A stretch of 64,000 nt of DNA from Bacteroidales bacterium. Its GTDB lineage: Bacteria > Bacteroidota > Bacteroidia > Bacteroidales > UBA932. The notes under the pieces were generated by a model. That model was not told the DNA's origin and searched no databases. It saw only the letters and a program-made list of their open reading frames with translations. Numbering within the stretch: position 1 is the first letter of the stretch; each line of letters begins with the position of its first letter. This document shows positions 16,142 through 25,532 of the stretch, piece after piece. The stretch is taken from assembly GCA_017550655.1 (NCBI GenBank), contig JAFZOK010000017.1, positions 62,001-126,000 on the forward strand. Reading direction: 5' to 3'. The position numbers and the translations under genes were made by a program.

Positions 16142-16722
16142 CAGACAGACATCAGTTTAATGTACATTTCCCTGCAGACCCATGCGTCTATGGCGGCATA
16201 TTTGAGCTGGGCGTCGGAGAGCTTGCTGCTTTCCCAGTTGGAGAGCTGCTGAGCCTTGGAGACCCTGATACCCAGGATGATGGCACTCATCTTCCTGACG
16301 CTCTTTTCCTCTATGCCGAATTTTTCGGTAATGGTCTGGAGGTCAGCAAAACCGCCGGCCTCGAACTGGGAGTACCAGTTAAGACCGTGGATATCGTCTC
16401 TTACGGCAGCACCTACCTTGATAATTGCCGGATCGGCGAGAATGGAAACAAGTTCCCTTGGCATTCCCAGCTGCTGAAGGCGGAAAATATAGGCGTGATC
16501 CTCCGTGGAAAGCTGGAGCAGGGCAATGTGGTTCTTGGGAGCCCTGGCAACAAAGCAAGGCTTGGTCTCGGTGTCAAAGCCTATGACCTTGGCTTCCCTA
16601 AGTGTTCTGATTGCGTTGCGGAATGCCTGGTCCTCCCTTTCCACAACGGTAATCTCCCCGGGGAACTGGGCCATCGGCAACTTCTCTATCTGCTCAGTTG
16701 CAATATGTTGAAGAAATGCCAT
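16141..16722 (-). CDS. DEDDy 3'-5' exonuclease domain protein (RNase D-like)
   Basis: A 193-residue single-domain exonuclease. The four acidic positions are visible: IGFDTETKP (motif I, DxE), VRDDIHGLNW (motif II) and LKYAAIDAWVCREMY (motif III, YxxxD). There is no HRDC domain, so it is smaller than RNase D proper; similar stand-alone proteins are common in Bacteroidota. The start abuts the racemase stop with no gap and the end overlaps the methyltransferase start, so the three are read as one unit. Confidence 0.92.
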   Translation of the reverse strand: MAFLQHIATEQIEKLPMAQFPGEITVVEREDQAFRNAIRTLREAKVIGFDTETKPCFVARAPKNHIALLQLSTEDHAYIFRLQQLGMPRELVSILADPAIIKVGAAVRDDIHGLNWYSQFEAGGFADLQTITEKFGIEEKSVRKMSAIILGIRVSKAQQLSNWESSKLSDAQLKYAAIDAWVCREMYIKLMSV

Positions 16723-18219
16723 CTAGTTGAGTTTATCTTTGATCTTCTCCCAGGTATACGGCACAAGTTTCTGGATTCTCTTCATGTTGTCAGGGTTGAG
16801 GTTATCCTTGCTGAAAGGAACCACAACGGTGGTAACGTCCTCGCTCCCGACAGCCCTTCCATACTTGAAGGCGTGGGTAAGGCCTCCGTTTTCCTCAAGG
16901 TTCTTGCTTGGAACACCGTAGGAAGGAACTGAGATAAAGGCATCCACCTGCCCCATCCTGGTCCTGAGAGCCATAAGCCTGTCTTCACGGAGAGTCTTGC
17001 AGCACTCTATTGCAGTAAAGACCGCAGGATCAATGAAGGTAAAGTCATCCGCGATAAGGTGCGCGTAGATTAGCTTTCCGTTGCGGCGATATGCCTTAAG
17101 CTCGTCAAGAGTCTTTTTCAAAGTATCCAGAAGGAAAGGATAATGGGTGCAGCCAAGGATAACGCTCTTAAGCGGAGCCTGTTCAGGAGACTGGCGGAGC
17201 TGCTCCAGAAGGCTGACCATGTGGAGCCTCGCATAGTTGGCGGCTGAATTAAGCTGGAACTCAGTGAATTTCTTGTTGACTTTCTTGTAGAGGATGGCGT
17301 TGTCTGCATAGCAGAAATTATAAACGTCCAGAAGGTCTTCCTTGATGTCGTCCGGTCCGTCTCCAAGCCTTGGACCCCTGTAGGTATCTCTCGGAGCCGT
17401 GAGTGAAAGGTCAACGAAATCCTTCTCAAGGTCAACAGCCTCTGCGAATCCGGCACCCTTCTGGTTTACAACCTGGATGAAACCGTCATATGCCCTTTCT
17501 CTCTTGACCTGCATTATGGTACGGCGGTAAGCATCTGAATCTATGGTACCTATGGTTGCCATAACTCCCACTGCCAGAGAATCTCTCTTGCGGCTGGAAA
17601 GGATATCGTCAAACGCAGCGTTGACTCCGGCGTTGATAACACCGATAACCTTGACACCTGTTCCGGAAAGTTCCAGGAGAGTCTTGATGTCGTTAAGCCC
17701 GTATGCGGTTGCGGTGTTGCAGGCAATCACGATAATCTTGCACCTCTGCTTTTTGGCCTTGGCGTACTTGTCGCTGCTCTTCTCGTAATATTTGTCACCG
17801 AGAAGGAAGAGAGCGTCCTTTACCGCAAGTTCCCTAAGATAATCAGCCTTGCCCTCGGATGAATAAGTTCCATAAGGCATATTCGCCTGGTCTGCAAGAT
17901 ACTGGAAATCCTCTCCGCGGAAATCAGGAACTCCGTCTGGATCCAGGTCTCCGTCTATGTTGTCCATATAGTCAGACTTGAGGATGACTTCCAGAACGGT
18001 CAGTCCGCCGGTACCGGAATCAAACACGCCAATCGGGAGCTGGCTGCGCTCTTCCGTTGAAGGAAACTTGTCAAAGTCCGCATACCACACGCTGGAAGGG
18101 TCTCCGAGAGCCTTGTCCGTTACCGGAATGGTCTCTACCACCGGTTTTTTCCTGTCTTTACAGGAAGAGGCCGCCAGAGTGGCAAGCGCTATCATCAGGA
18201 AAGGGATAATTCTTTTCAT
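16723..18219 (-). CDS. lipoprotein-type glutamate racemase homologue
   Basis: A 498-residue protein. Racemase signatures are present with both catalytic cysteines: PIGVFDSGTGGLTVLEV (about 62), IVIACNTATAYGL (about 165), and VILGCTHYPFLLDTL (about 358). A conventional MurI is about 270 residues and cytosolic, making D-glutamate for peptidoglycan. Here the N-terminus MKRIIPFLMIALATLAASSC is a clear lipoprotein signal, and large insertions (for example about 85-125 and 235-310) nearly double the length. I chose the start MKRIIPF at 18219, 22 bases after purM; a frame extension upstream would hide the signal. Exported location and activity are inferences. It is co-oriented with purM and the exonuclease. 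Confidence 0.85.
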   Translation of the reverse strand: MKRIIPFLMIALATLAASSCKDRKKPVVETIPVTDKALGDPSSVWYADFDKFPSTEERSQLPIGVFDSGTGGLTVLEVILKSDYMDNIDGDLDPDGVPDFRGEDFQYLADQANMPYGTYSSEGKADYLRELAVKDALFLLGDKYYEKSSDKYAKAKKQRCKIIVIACNTATAYGLNDIKTLLELSGTGVKVIGVINAGVNAAFDDILSSRKRDSLAVGVMATIGTIDSDAYRRTIMQVKRERAYDGFIQVVNQKGAGFAEAVDLEKDFVDLSLTAPRDTYRGPRLGDGPDDIKEDLLDVYNFCYADNAILYKKVNKKFTEFQLNSAANYARLHMVSLLEQLRQSPEQAPLKSVILGCTHYPFLLDTLKKTLDELKAYRRNGKLIYAHLIADDFTFIDPAVFTAIECCKTLREDRLMALRTRMGQVDAFISVPSYGVPSKNLEENGGLTHAFKYGRAVGSEDVTTVVVPFSKDNLNPDNMKRIQKLVPYTWEKIKDKLN

Positions 18220-18241
18220 ATCGCTGATAATCTTTAATATT

Positions 18242-19438
18242 CTAATAGTTGAATTCACCCATAGGGCATTTTATGGTAAGTCGAGGAAGACTTGAATCTC
18301 CCTTTTCAACCCTGCCGATTATGCGGGCCGGAATGCCGAAGCTCTCCGATATCTTTATTATGTCCTGGGCCTCTGACTCGCCGATGTAGAACTCCAGGCG
18401 GTGCCCCATGTTGAATACCTTCATCATTTCCTCCCAAGGAGTTCCGCTCTCCTTCTGGATGGTGCGGAAAAGAACCGGAACCGGGAAGAGGTTGTCCTTT
18501 ACAATCCTGACATTGTCAATAAAATGCAGGATTTTGGTCTGAGCTCCGCCGGTGCAGTGGACCATTCCGTGGATCTTTGGTCTCATCCTGTCCAGGACAG
18601 CCTTTACCACAGGAGCGTATGTCCTTGTCGGGGAAAGCACGAGCTTGCCGTATGTGAGGCCTGTTTCTGGCTCAATGTCGGTAAGGTTGCGGGTTCCGCT
18701 GTAAACCAGTTCCTTTGGCATTGCCCCGTCGAATGATTCCGGATACTTCCATCCAAGGTATTTGGCAAACACGTCGTGGCGGGCGCTGGTAAGGCCGTTG
18801 CTTCCCATACCGCCGTTATAAGTGTCTTCGTATTTGGCCTTTCCGTCTGAGGCAAGGCCAACTATCACGTCTCCAGGGCGTATATTGGCATTATCGATGA
18901 CCTGGCTCCTGCGGATCTTGGCAAAGACGGTAGTGTCTGCTATAATGGTTCTTACGAGGTCTCCGACATCTGCGGTTTCCCCACCGGTCGGAATAAGGTT
19001 TACGCCAAACTCCTTCATACGGGAGACAAATTTTTCGCTGCCGCTTATGAGCCTTTCTATAACCTCTCCGGGGATGAGATTCTTGTTCCTTCCGATCGTG
19101 GAACTGATATAGATGTTGTCTGTAATACCCACGCAAAGAAGGTCGTCCGTGTTCATCACGATGGCATCCTGTGCTATGCCGTCCCAGACGCTTAGATCTC
19201 CGGTTTCCTTCCAGTAGGCGTATGCAAGGGAAGACTTTGTTCCGGCGCCGTCCGCGTGCATTACGCAGCACCAAGGATCTGCCTCCCCGCTGGAATAAGC
19301 GTCCTCGGTTATCTTGCAGAATGCCTTGGGGAACAAGCCCTTGTCCACATTCTTTATCGCCTTGTGGACATCTTCCTTCTGTGAGGACACGCCACGGAGG
19401 GCATACCGGTCTGTAGTTTGGTGATTGTCTGCCATCAT
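18242..19438 (-). CDS. purM: phosphoribosylformylglycinamidine cyclo-ligase (AIR synthetase)
   Basis: A 398-residue protein of the PurM superfamily that closes the imidazole ring in purine synthesis (FGAM + ATP to AIR). Visible: YALRGVSSQKEDVHKAI, MHADGAGTKSSLAY, the GETADVGDLVRT segment, GLASDGKAKYEDTYNGGMGSN-type nucleotide region, HCTGGAQTKI and the C-terminal FNMGHRLEFY. It is longer than the enterobacterial protein (345) and its N-terminal region differs, as in other Bacteroidota. Two adjacent ATGs (19438, 19435) are possible starts. TAAATTTG on the minus strand (19445-19452) ends six bases before the first ATG. Confidence 0.9.
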   Translation of the reverse strand: MMADNHQTTDRYALRGVSSQKEDVHKAIKNVDKGLFPKAFCKITEDAYSSGEADPWCCVMHADGAGTKSSLAYAYWKETGDLSVWDGIAQDAIVMNTDDLLCVGITDNIYISSTIGRNKNLIPGEVIERLISGSEKFVSRMKEFGVNLIPTGGETADVGDLVRTIIADTTVFAKIRRSQVIDNANIRPGDVIVGLASDGKAKYEDTYNGGMGSNGLTSARHDVFAKYLGWKYPESFDGAMPKELVYSGTRNLTDIEPETGLTYGKLVLSPTRTYAPVVKAVLDRMRPKIHGMVHCTGGAQTKILHFIDNVRIVKDNLFPVPVLFRTIQKESGTPWEEMMKVFNMGHRLEFYIGESEAQDIIKISESFGIPARIIGRVEKGDSSLPRLTIKCPMGEFNY

Positions 19439-19444
19439 ATTCTG

Positions 19445-19452
19445 CAAATTTA
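19445..19452 (-). promoter_or_regulatory. -7 box immediately before purM
   Basis: TAAATTTG on the minus strand ends six bases before ATG 19438, so a transcript from it would be nearly leaderless. I found no -33 TTTG. Read-through from the glutamine synthetase gene is the alternative. Confidence 0.35.
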
Positions 19453-19478
19453 ACAAAAAACCGACGGCATTCCTACAC

Positions 19479-21680
19479 TTAGCGGAAAGACTGGAGTTCC
19501 CTGTACTTAGGAAGCGGCCAGAGCTCGTCGTCGATTACCATTTCCAGCTTGTCCGCCTTCTCCCTGATCTTGGCCATGAACGGTGCCACGGTTTGGGAAT
19601 AGGCCTTGGCTTTTTCCGGAATGTCCACAATCTTGTTTGCAACCTTGCGGGCCTCCACCAGATCGTGCACGTCCTTGTGCAGGACATTGATGTATCCGGA
19701 GATCTTCTCTATCAGGTTCATCTGCATCTTGCTCATTTCCGGGTAATTGTCCGGGAAGAGTTCCTTGATACCCTGCACGTTCTTGATCAGCGAGTTCTGG
19801 AAGGTGATGGCTGTCGGGATCACGTGGTTTGTCACAAGGTCGCCGAGCACCCTGGCTTCTATCTGGAGTTTCTTTACGTAAATCTCATTTAGCACCTCGT
19901 AGCGGGCTTCGGCCTCGCGGCGTGTCATTATATCCAGTGCCTGGAAAAGATCTGTGTTCTTCTTCACCTTGTACTCGGTAAAGGCATCAGGAACGCTTAT
20001 GCTCTTGAGGCCCCTCTTTGCAGCCTCCTTCCTCCACTGCTCGCTGTAGCCGTTACCCTCGAAACGGATCTTGCGGCTTTCCACAAGGAACTGGCGGATT
20101 ACCTTCATCATCGCCTTGCTCTCGCTCATACCCTTTTCCATATTGAGGGAAACGAGACTCTTGAAACGGATAAGCTGCTCTGCGACAACTGCGTTGAGAA
20201 CGAAGATGGATGACGCAACGTTCTGTGAAGAACCCACTGCCCTGAACTCGAACCTGTTGCCGGTGAAGGCAAACGGAGATGTGCGGTTACGGTCTGTATT
20301 GTCCGGGAGGATTTCAGGTATCTGGTTGACTATGTGCATCTTGCTGCGGACCTTGATATCCTTGTCAGAAACGCTTGCAAGGTTGTCGTCCGGAAGCTTC
20401 TCAATGCTCTCCACCAGGCGGGTAAGGGTTTCTCCAATGAAAATGCTCAGGACTGCAGGCGGCGCCTCGTTCCCTCCAAGGCGGTACATATTGTTCAACG
20501 ATGCCACCGTGCTCATAAGCAGGTGATTATGCTCGTAAACACCCCTCAGCACACTGGAGAAGAAACACAGGAACTGGAGGTTTGCCCTAGGGTTCTTGCC
20601 AGGCTTGAGGAGGTTGACTCCGGTATTTGTAACAAGGCTCCAGTTGCAGTGCTTTCCGCTGCCGTTCACCCCGTCAAAAGGCTTCTCGTGGAAAATCACC
20701 CTGAGGTGATGCTTCTCGGCGATGGCCTTCATTATGATCATCATCATAAGGTTCTGGTCGGATGAAATGTTGGCCTGACCGTAAACCGGTGCAAACTCGA
20801 ACTGGTTTGGAGCCACTTCGTTGTGGCGAGTCTTAAGATGCACACCAAGCTTGTATGCTTCGGTCTCGAAATCCTGCATAAACGCCATTACCCTGCTTGG
20901 AATGGCTCCGAAATAATGGTCCTCCAGCTGCTGGTCCTTGGCCGCGGTATGGCCCAGGAGGGTGCGGCCACAGGCCACAAGGTCCGGCCTTGCGCTGTAA
21001 AGGGCGCTGTCCACAAGGAAATACTCCTGCTCGATTCCAAGCTGAGGTATTACCTTCTCCACATTCTTGTCAAACATCCTGCAGACAGCCACGGCAGCCT
21101 TGTCCAGCGCCGCAATGCTCTTCAGGTGAGGCGTCTTCTGGTCCAGAGCCTCTCCCGTATAGGAAACGAAAACTGTCGGGATACATAGGGTCTTGTCTAT
21201 TATGAATGCAGGGGATGTCGGATCCCATGCGGTATATCCCCTGGCCTCGAAAGTGTTCCTCAGTCCTCCATTAGGGAAGCTGGATGCGTCAGGTTCCTGC
21301 TGGATCAGGGTGCTGCCCTTGAAGTTCTCGAAAGATCCTCCGCCGGCACTCTTGACCGGATCGGAGAAAGACTCGTGCTTTTCCGCAGTGGCGTCCGTAA
21401 GAGGCTGGAACCAGTGGGTGTAATGGGTGGCGCCCATCTTCACGGCCCAGTTCTTCATGCCAAGGGCTATCTGGTCTGCAACTTCCCTTTCCAGGGCGAC
21501 TCCGTTTTCCACGGCATCCACAACGGCGTTATAAGCCTGCTGGGAAAGATAAAGCTGCATCTTGGGAAGGTCGAACACATTCATTCCGAAATACTCGGAA
21601 ACGGGTCTTGGGTCTGCATAGAAACGCTCGGCCTGGTGAGTTGCGCTCTCTGCCAGGGCTCTTGTACGGACATTGCTCAT
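19479..21680 (-). CDS. glnN: glutamine synthetase type III
   Basis: A 733-residue enzyme making glutamine from glutamate, ammonia and ATP. The length and motifs are those of GSIII, found in Bacteroidota and cyanobacteria. Visible: GTHYTHWFQPLTDATAEKH, GGSFENFKGSTLIQQEPDAS, EVAPNQFEFAPVY, FDGVNGSGKHCNWS, NRTSPFAFTGNRFEFRAVGSS and the long helical C-terminal region. GSIII forms double-hexamer rings and is generally induced under nitrogen limitation. A TATATTTG -7 box lies on the minus strand at 21741-21748, giving a leader of about 57 bases. It is isolated from the aminotransferase upstream by the terminator at 21796-21828. Confidence 0.97.
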   Translation of the reverse strand: MSNVRTRALAESATHQAERFYADPRPVSEYFGMNVFDLPKMQLYLSQQAYNAVVDAVENGVALEREVADQIALGMKNWAVKMGATHYTHWFQPLTDATAEKHESFSDPVKSAGGGSFENFKGSTLIQQEPDASSFPNGGLRNTFEARGYTAWDPTSPAFIIDKTLCIPTVFVSYTGEALDQKTPHLKSIAALDKAAVAVCRMFDKNVEKVIPQLGIEQEYFLVDSALYSARPDLVACGRTLLGHTAAKDQQLEDHYFGAIPSRVMAFMQDFETEAYKLGVHLKTRHNEVAPNQFEFAPVYGQANISSDQNLMMMIIMKAIAEKHHLRVIFHEKPFDGVNGSGKHCNWSLVTNTGVNLLKPGKNPRANLQFLCFFSSVLRGVYEHNHLLMSTVASLNNMYRLGGNEAPPAVLSIFIGETLTRLVESIEKLPDDNLASVSDKDIKVRSKMHIVNQIPEILPDNTDRNRTSPFAFTGNRFEFRAVGSSQNVASSIFVLNAVVAEQLIRFKSLVSLNMEKGMSESKAMMKVIRQFLVESRKIRFEGNGYSEQWRKEAAKRGLKSISVPDAFTEYKVKKNTDLFQALDIMTRREAEARYEVLNEIYVKKLQIEARVLGDLVTNHVIPTAITFQNSLIKNVQGIKELFPDNYPEMSKMQMNLIEKISGYINVLHKDVHDLVEARKVANKIVDIPEKAKAYSQTVAPFMAKIREKADKLEMVIDDELWPLPKYRELQSFR

Positions 21681-21795
21681 AAAACTGGATTTTGATGTAT
21701 TTTTCAGAAAAATTACCTTGATTTTTACTCAAAGGCACTGCAAATATAGATATTTTCTCCAAAAATTATATTGTTTCGCAGAATTATTTGGCAAA

Positions 21796-21828
21796 GAAAA
21801 AGCCGGAAGAGCATTTTCTTCCGGCTTT
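21796..21828 (-). terminator. intrinsic terminator after the aminotransferase gene
   Basis: AAAGCCGGAAGA (799-810 of this kilobase) and TCTTCCGGCTTT (21817-21828) form a 12-bp stem with a 6-base loop, followed on the minus strand by TTTTTCTTTG. It closes the cluster 27482-21849. Confidence 0.88.
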
Positions 21829-21848
21829 CTTCTTTCGGAGAGACTAGG

Positions 21849-23045
21849 CTATTTTCTGCCAGGATAAACCTTCAGGCCTTCCTCCAGGCACTTGATGGCA
21901 TGCTCAATGTCCTCTACCTTAAGGACGTAGGCAAGCCTTACCTCGTCTGTTCCCCTACCCTCGGAAGCGTAGAACCCGGCTGCCGGGGCAACCATTGTGG
22001 TTTCTCCGTTGTAGTTGAATTCCTCAAGCATCCACTTTGCAAAGTTCTCTGCGGAATCTACAGGAAGCCTTGCAATGGTATAGAACGCTCCCATTGGCTT
22101 TGGAGTGAACACTCCAGGAATCTTGTTGAGCATATCGCACATCACATCCCTGCGGTGGATGTACTCTGCCTTAACGGCGGCGAAATACTCCTTAGGGGTA
22201 TCCAGTGCAGCCTCGGCGGCAATCTGCTCAACGGTCGGAGAGCAGAGACGGCTCATCGCGAACTTCATGATGGCGGCCATAACCTCCTTGTTCTTGCTGA
22301 CTATGCAGCCGATACGTGCACCGCACATGCTGTAACGCTTTGAAACAGAGTCAAGCAGCAGAACGTTCTGCTCCAGGCCCGGAATCTGCATCGCTGAGAA
22401 ATGAGGATCGTCCGAATAGCAGAACTCCCTGTAAACCTCGTCTGAAAGCAGGAAGATGTCGTGCTTCTTCACGATCTCTCCTAGCTTGAGCATACTTTCC
22501 TTTGAATAAAGGGTACCTGTAGGGTTGCCAGGGTTGCAGATCAGGATAGCCTTGGTCTTTGGAGTGATGTACTTGTCAAACTCCTCGATCGGAGGAACCT
22601 GGAAACCATCGTCTATCTTGGTGGAGATAGGAACCAGGGTTACGCCGGTCTGGACTGCAAAGGCCCTGTAGTTGGTGTAGAAAGGCTCCATTACAACAAC
22701 CTCGTCTCCAGGGTTGCATAGAACTGCCATAGCAAACAGCACGGCCTCGCTGCCGGATGTCGTAACTATGATGTCGGAAGACTCCACGTCTATTCCTATC
22801 TTGTTGTAATAGCCTGCGAGACCCTTGCGGTAACTCTCGATACCGCCGGAATTTGCGTATGCCAGGTTGTTGAGGTGAATGTTGCGGATTGCTTCCATTA
22901 CACATTCAGGGGAATCGATGTCAGGCTGTCCGATGTTCAGGTGGAAAACCTTCACTCCCCTTTTCTTTGCCGCTTCGGCGTATGGCACCAGCTTCCTGAT
23001 TGGGGAAGCAGGCATTTGGATTGCTTTCTGTGAAAGAGTTAACAT
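21849..23045 (-). CDS. class I/II pyridoxal-phosphate aminotransferase (aspartate aminotransferase-like)
   Basis: A 398-residue fold-type I aminotransferase. Visible: LNIGQPDIDSP near the N-terminus, YANSGGIESYRKGLAGYY, VTTSGSEAVLFAM, CNPGNPTGTLYS, SDEVYREFCY and the PLP lysine in DSVSKRYSMCGARIG (about 240). The substrate is not determined by these motifs; aspartate or aromatic amino acids are likely. It is the last gene of the minus cluster and is followed by an intrinsic terminator. Confidence 0.9.
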   Translation of the reverse strand: MLTLSQKAIQMPASPIRKLVPYAEAAKKRGVKVFHLNIGQPDIDSPECVMEAIRNIHLNNLAYANSGGIESYRKGLAGYYNKIGIDVESSDIIVTTSGSEAVLFAMAVLCNPGDEVVVMEPFYTNYRAFAVQTGVTLVPISTKIDDGFQVPPIEEFDKYITPKTKAILICNPGNPTGTLYSKESMLKLGEIVKKHDIFLLSDEVYREFCYSDDPHFSAMQIPGLEQNVLLLDSVSKRYSMCGARIGCIVSKNKEVMAAIMKFAMSRLCSPTVEQIAAEAALDTPKEYFAAVKAEYIHRRDVMCDMLNKIPGVFTPKPMGAFYTIARLPVDSAENFAKWMLEEFNYNGETTMVAPAAGFYASEGRGTDEVRLAYVLKVEDIEHAIKCLEEGLKVYPGRK

Positions 23046-23068
23046 ATTGATATAAAATTTGTTGTTGA

Positions 23069-24559
23069 TTAATCTGCGCTTGCGAGGGAGTACATGAATC
23101 CCTCAAGGTGTTTCTGGATTTCACGTGTCGGGCAGGCATAGTTGTTTACCAGTATGGCAAACTTGATAAGCCCGTGCTTAGGACCGGCGTAAACATATCC
23201 GGCATATGTCTTCACACAGCTGAGGCTTCCGCTCTTGGCATGGACTCCGGCCGCAACTTCAGGATTGAATTTCTTCTTGTCCATAAGAACGTTACGGAAA
23301 GTTCCGACTCCAGGATAAGGCATTCCTTCAACAAACTTCTCGAAGCAAGGCTGCTTAGCCATAACGCTGTAGAAGTTGCAGAAGAAATCAGGTGAAAGAT
23401 AGTTCTCGCGGCTGAGTCCGCTGCCGTCGTCCTGAGTATAGCCCACTGTATTGACTCCCAGGGAGTCCAGTATCTTCTTTGCGGCTCTCTTTGCGGCTCT
23501 GTAAGAACCGTCTCCGAACATCTTTTTGCCAAGTTGCTTGAAAAGCGTTTCTGCATAGAAGTTATCGCTGACAAGAAGAGTTTGGGCTGTAATTTTCCAG
23601 AGTTCAGGAGAATAGACTGTAGCAATCTCTGTAAGATCCGCATCCTGCACATCTTCTATCGGAAGAACATCCGAACCAGAGATAATAATACCCTGAGAAA
23701 CGGCAAAGTCCCTGAATGCGGCACCGCAGGACAGGTAAGAGAATTTGTTGGAGATAGTGCTGCGGATGGTGTCTCTATCCACTGGAACGCTTCCCGTAAA
23801 CTTTCCGATTCTTGCAAGGTCAGAGCAGTTGTATTCAGACCAGTCCCCGCTCTTTGCAGGGCCGGTCGTCAGGGCATTTACATAAGTGAAACCAGGTATC
23901 TGAGGGTAAAGAACCTTAATCTGAGGCTTCTCTCCTTCTTTCTTTCCGGGAATAATTCTCACGTTCTGGATATCCTGATGGAAAGGCAGTCCGCTAGGAG
24001 CGGAACCGTAATCGTAACCAATGTTTCCCCAAGTCCAGGAAGAAGGTATCACTTCCCTGTCCAGGTATCTGTCGTCTACCACGATATTACCTTCCACCTT
24101 CCTGATTCCCAGCTCTTTCATCGCTGATGTCCAAACTCCGAACAATGAATCTATAGGATAGGCCATTCCGTCTTCGCTGCCAAGTGTAGGATCTCCACCT
24201 CCGACGATCCAGAGATCTCCATAAAGAACGCCGTCCTTTATTGTTCCGCTATGCTTCAACCAGGTGGAAAACTTGTGATTCTCTCCAAGATATGCCAGAG
24301 CCATACCGCAAGTGACTGTCTTGAGGGTAGATGCGGTCAATACCGGAAGATTGGAATTCCACTGGGCTACAACCTTGCCGTTCTTGTCCACAGCCTTGAT
24401 GGCTGCAACGGCATTCAGGTAGTTAGGATCCTTCTTGAGCACCTTGTCTATGTACTCCTGAGGCGTATAGGCCGACTTGGGAGCCTGGGCTGCAGCAAAA
24501 ACCGGAGCCAGCAGAACAAACGAAGCGGCCAGAGCTAGAGTTGAGAAAATCTTTTTCAT
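23069..24559 (-). CDS. D-alanyl-D-alanine carboxypeptidase/endopeptidase, DacB/PBP4 family (S13)
   Basis: A 496-residue exported protein with a Sec signal (MKKIFSTLALAASFVLLAPVFAAAQA). Penicillin-binding motifs are visible: SxxK in LTASTLKTVTC (about 70), SxN in LVSDNFYAETLF (about 325) and KSG in HAKSGSLSCVKTYAGYV (about 440, the family KTG position). VGYTQDDGSGLSREN is also typical of S13. The enzyme trims or cleaves peptidoglycan cross-links in the periplasm. The start at 24559 was chosen because the 28 codons before it would mask the signal peptide. It lies between a membrane-protein gene and the aminotransferase. Confidence 0.93.
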   Translation of the reverse strand: MKKIFSTLALAASFVLLAPVFAAAQAPKSAYTPQEYIDKVLKKDPNYLNAVAAIKAVDKNGKVVAQWNSNLPVLTASTLKTVTCGMALAYLGENHKFSTWLKHSGTIKDGVLYGDLWIVGGGDPTLGSEDGMAYPIDSLFGVWTSAMKELGIRKVEGNIVVDDRYLDREVIPSSWTWGNIGYDYGSAPSGLPFHQDIQNVRIIPGKKEGEKPQIKVLYPQIPGFTYVNALTTGPAKSGDWSEYNCSDLARIGKFTGSVPVDRDTIRSTISNKFSYLSCGAAFRDFAVSQGIIISGSDVLPIEDVQDADLTEIATVYSPELWKITAQTLLVSDNFYAETLFKQLGKKMFGDGSYRAAKRAAKKILDSLGVNTVGYTQDDGSGLSRENYLSPDFFCNFYSVMAKQPCFEKFVEGMPYPGVGTFRNVLMDKKKFNPEVAAGVHAKSGSLSCVKTYAGYVYAGPKHGLIKFAILVNNYACPTREIQKHLEGFMYSLASAD

Positions 24560-24590
24560 ATCGTTTTTGAAATAGGACTCAAATTTAACC

Positions 24591-25532
24591 TTAAACAATG
24601 AAATTACCAAGTCTGGAAATAACCAGGGCGCACAGCAGGACAACTATCTCCACGCGGAGGAAAGACCGGGCCCCGTACTGGGAAAAATATCGGGCCAGAA
24701 GTATTCCGGAAGGACAGCAGGCAAGCAGCGCCACAGGGTGGTCCGAAGTGGAGGCGAACAATATGACTTCCGCCACGCACACCACCACGTTAATTATCTG
24801 TATCTTAAGGGCATAAGCCTCAGCGATTCCATATTCCCTCATCTTGCCGCCGAACAGGATAATGGCGTGAATCAGCATAAAAATCAGGCAAGCCACAAGG
24901 AAAAGCATAGGGATGTTCAGGGAGAAGAAATCGTAATAGACCGTGGTCATCGCGGAGTAAATGTCAGCCAGGGCTGCCTTAATGTCATAACCTATAAGAT
25001 AAGCAACGGAAAACAGCAGGATATACGGAACCAGGAATCCTCCGGTGAACTTGAGCAGGTTACGGACAGTGTCTGTCAGGCCCGCTGCCAGCATAAGGAT
25101 AATCACCAGCAGGGCTATCCACACAACAGGCGGGAAAAACAGCGAAGAAAGCGCCATCAGGAAAAACGCCTTGAAATACTGCCCGCTCAGCAGGCAGAAC
25201 TGCGCCCACAGGAGAGCGATGGCTGCAATGTGTATGAAGCTGGCGCTCAGCGATCCGGGGCAGGCAAAAAGCAGAGCCGCGCTCATTACCACCGCAGTCA
25301 TCCTGTCCTTGTAAGACGGAACCACAGGCTCCGATATTATATATACGGTTATAAGCAGGACAATGCAGAATACTATGCCAAGCGGCATTGTCCAGGTCTG
25401 GTCCAGAGAGAAAAACGATGCGGGAGAAAACTTTATGAAGAAAGACGTGACCAGAAGGAACACGGTTACAGCATAGAGGGCAATCTTGTTGTAGCGCCCC
25501 ATTACCACGTATTCCTTCAGGTTCCCGTTCAT
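24591..25532 (-). CDS. polytopic membrane protein of unknown function (DUF6427-like)
   Basis: A 313-residue protein that is almost entirely hydrophobic, with about nine transmembrane helices (for example IALYAVTVFLLVTSFFI, PLGIVFCIVLLITVYII, FFPPVVWIALLVIILMLA). I see no transporter or enzyme motif. It resembles integral membrane proteins grouped as DUF6427 in Bacteroidota, but this is a weak match from memory. Its ATG overlaps the purD stop (ATGA), implying coupled translation, and dacB follows 31 bases downstream. A link to envelope synthesis is possible from context only. Confidence 0.75.
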   Translation of the reverse strand: MNGNLKEYVVMGRYNKIALYAVTVFLLVTSFFIKFSPASFFSLDQTWTMPLGIVFCIVLLITVYIISEPVVPSYKDRMTAVVMSAALLFACPGSLSASFIHIAAIALLWAQFCLLSGQYFKAFFLMALSSLFFPPVVWIALLVIILMLAAGLTDTVRNLLKFTGGFLVPYILLFSVAYLIGYDIKAALADIYSAMTTVYYDFFSLNIPMLFLVACLIFMLIHAIILFGGKMREYGIAEAYALKIQIINVVVCVAEVILFASTSDHPVALLACCPSGILLARYFSQYGARSFLRVEIVVLLCALVISRLGNFIV

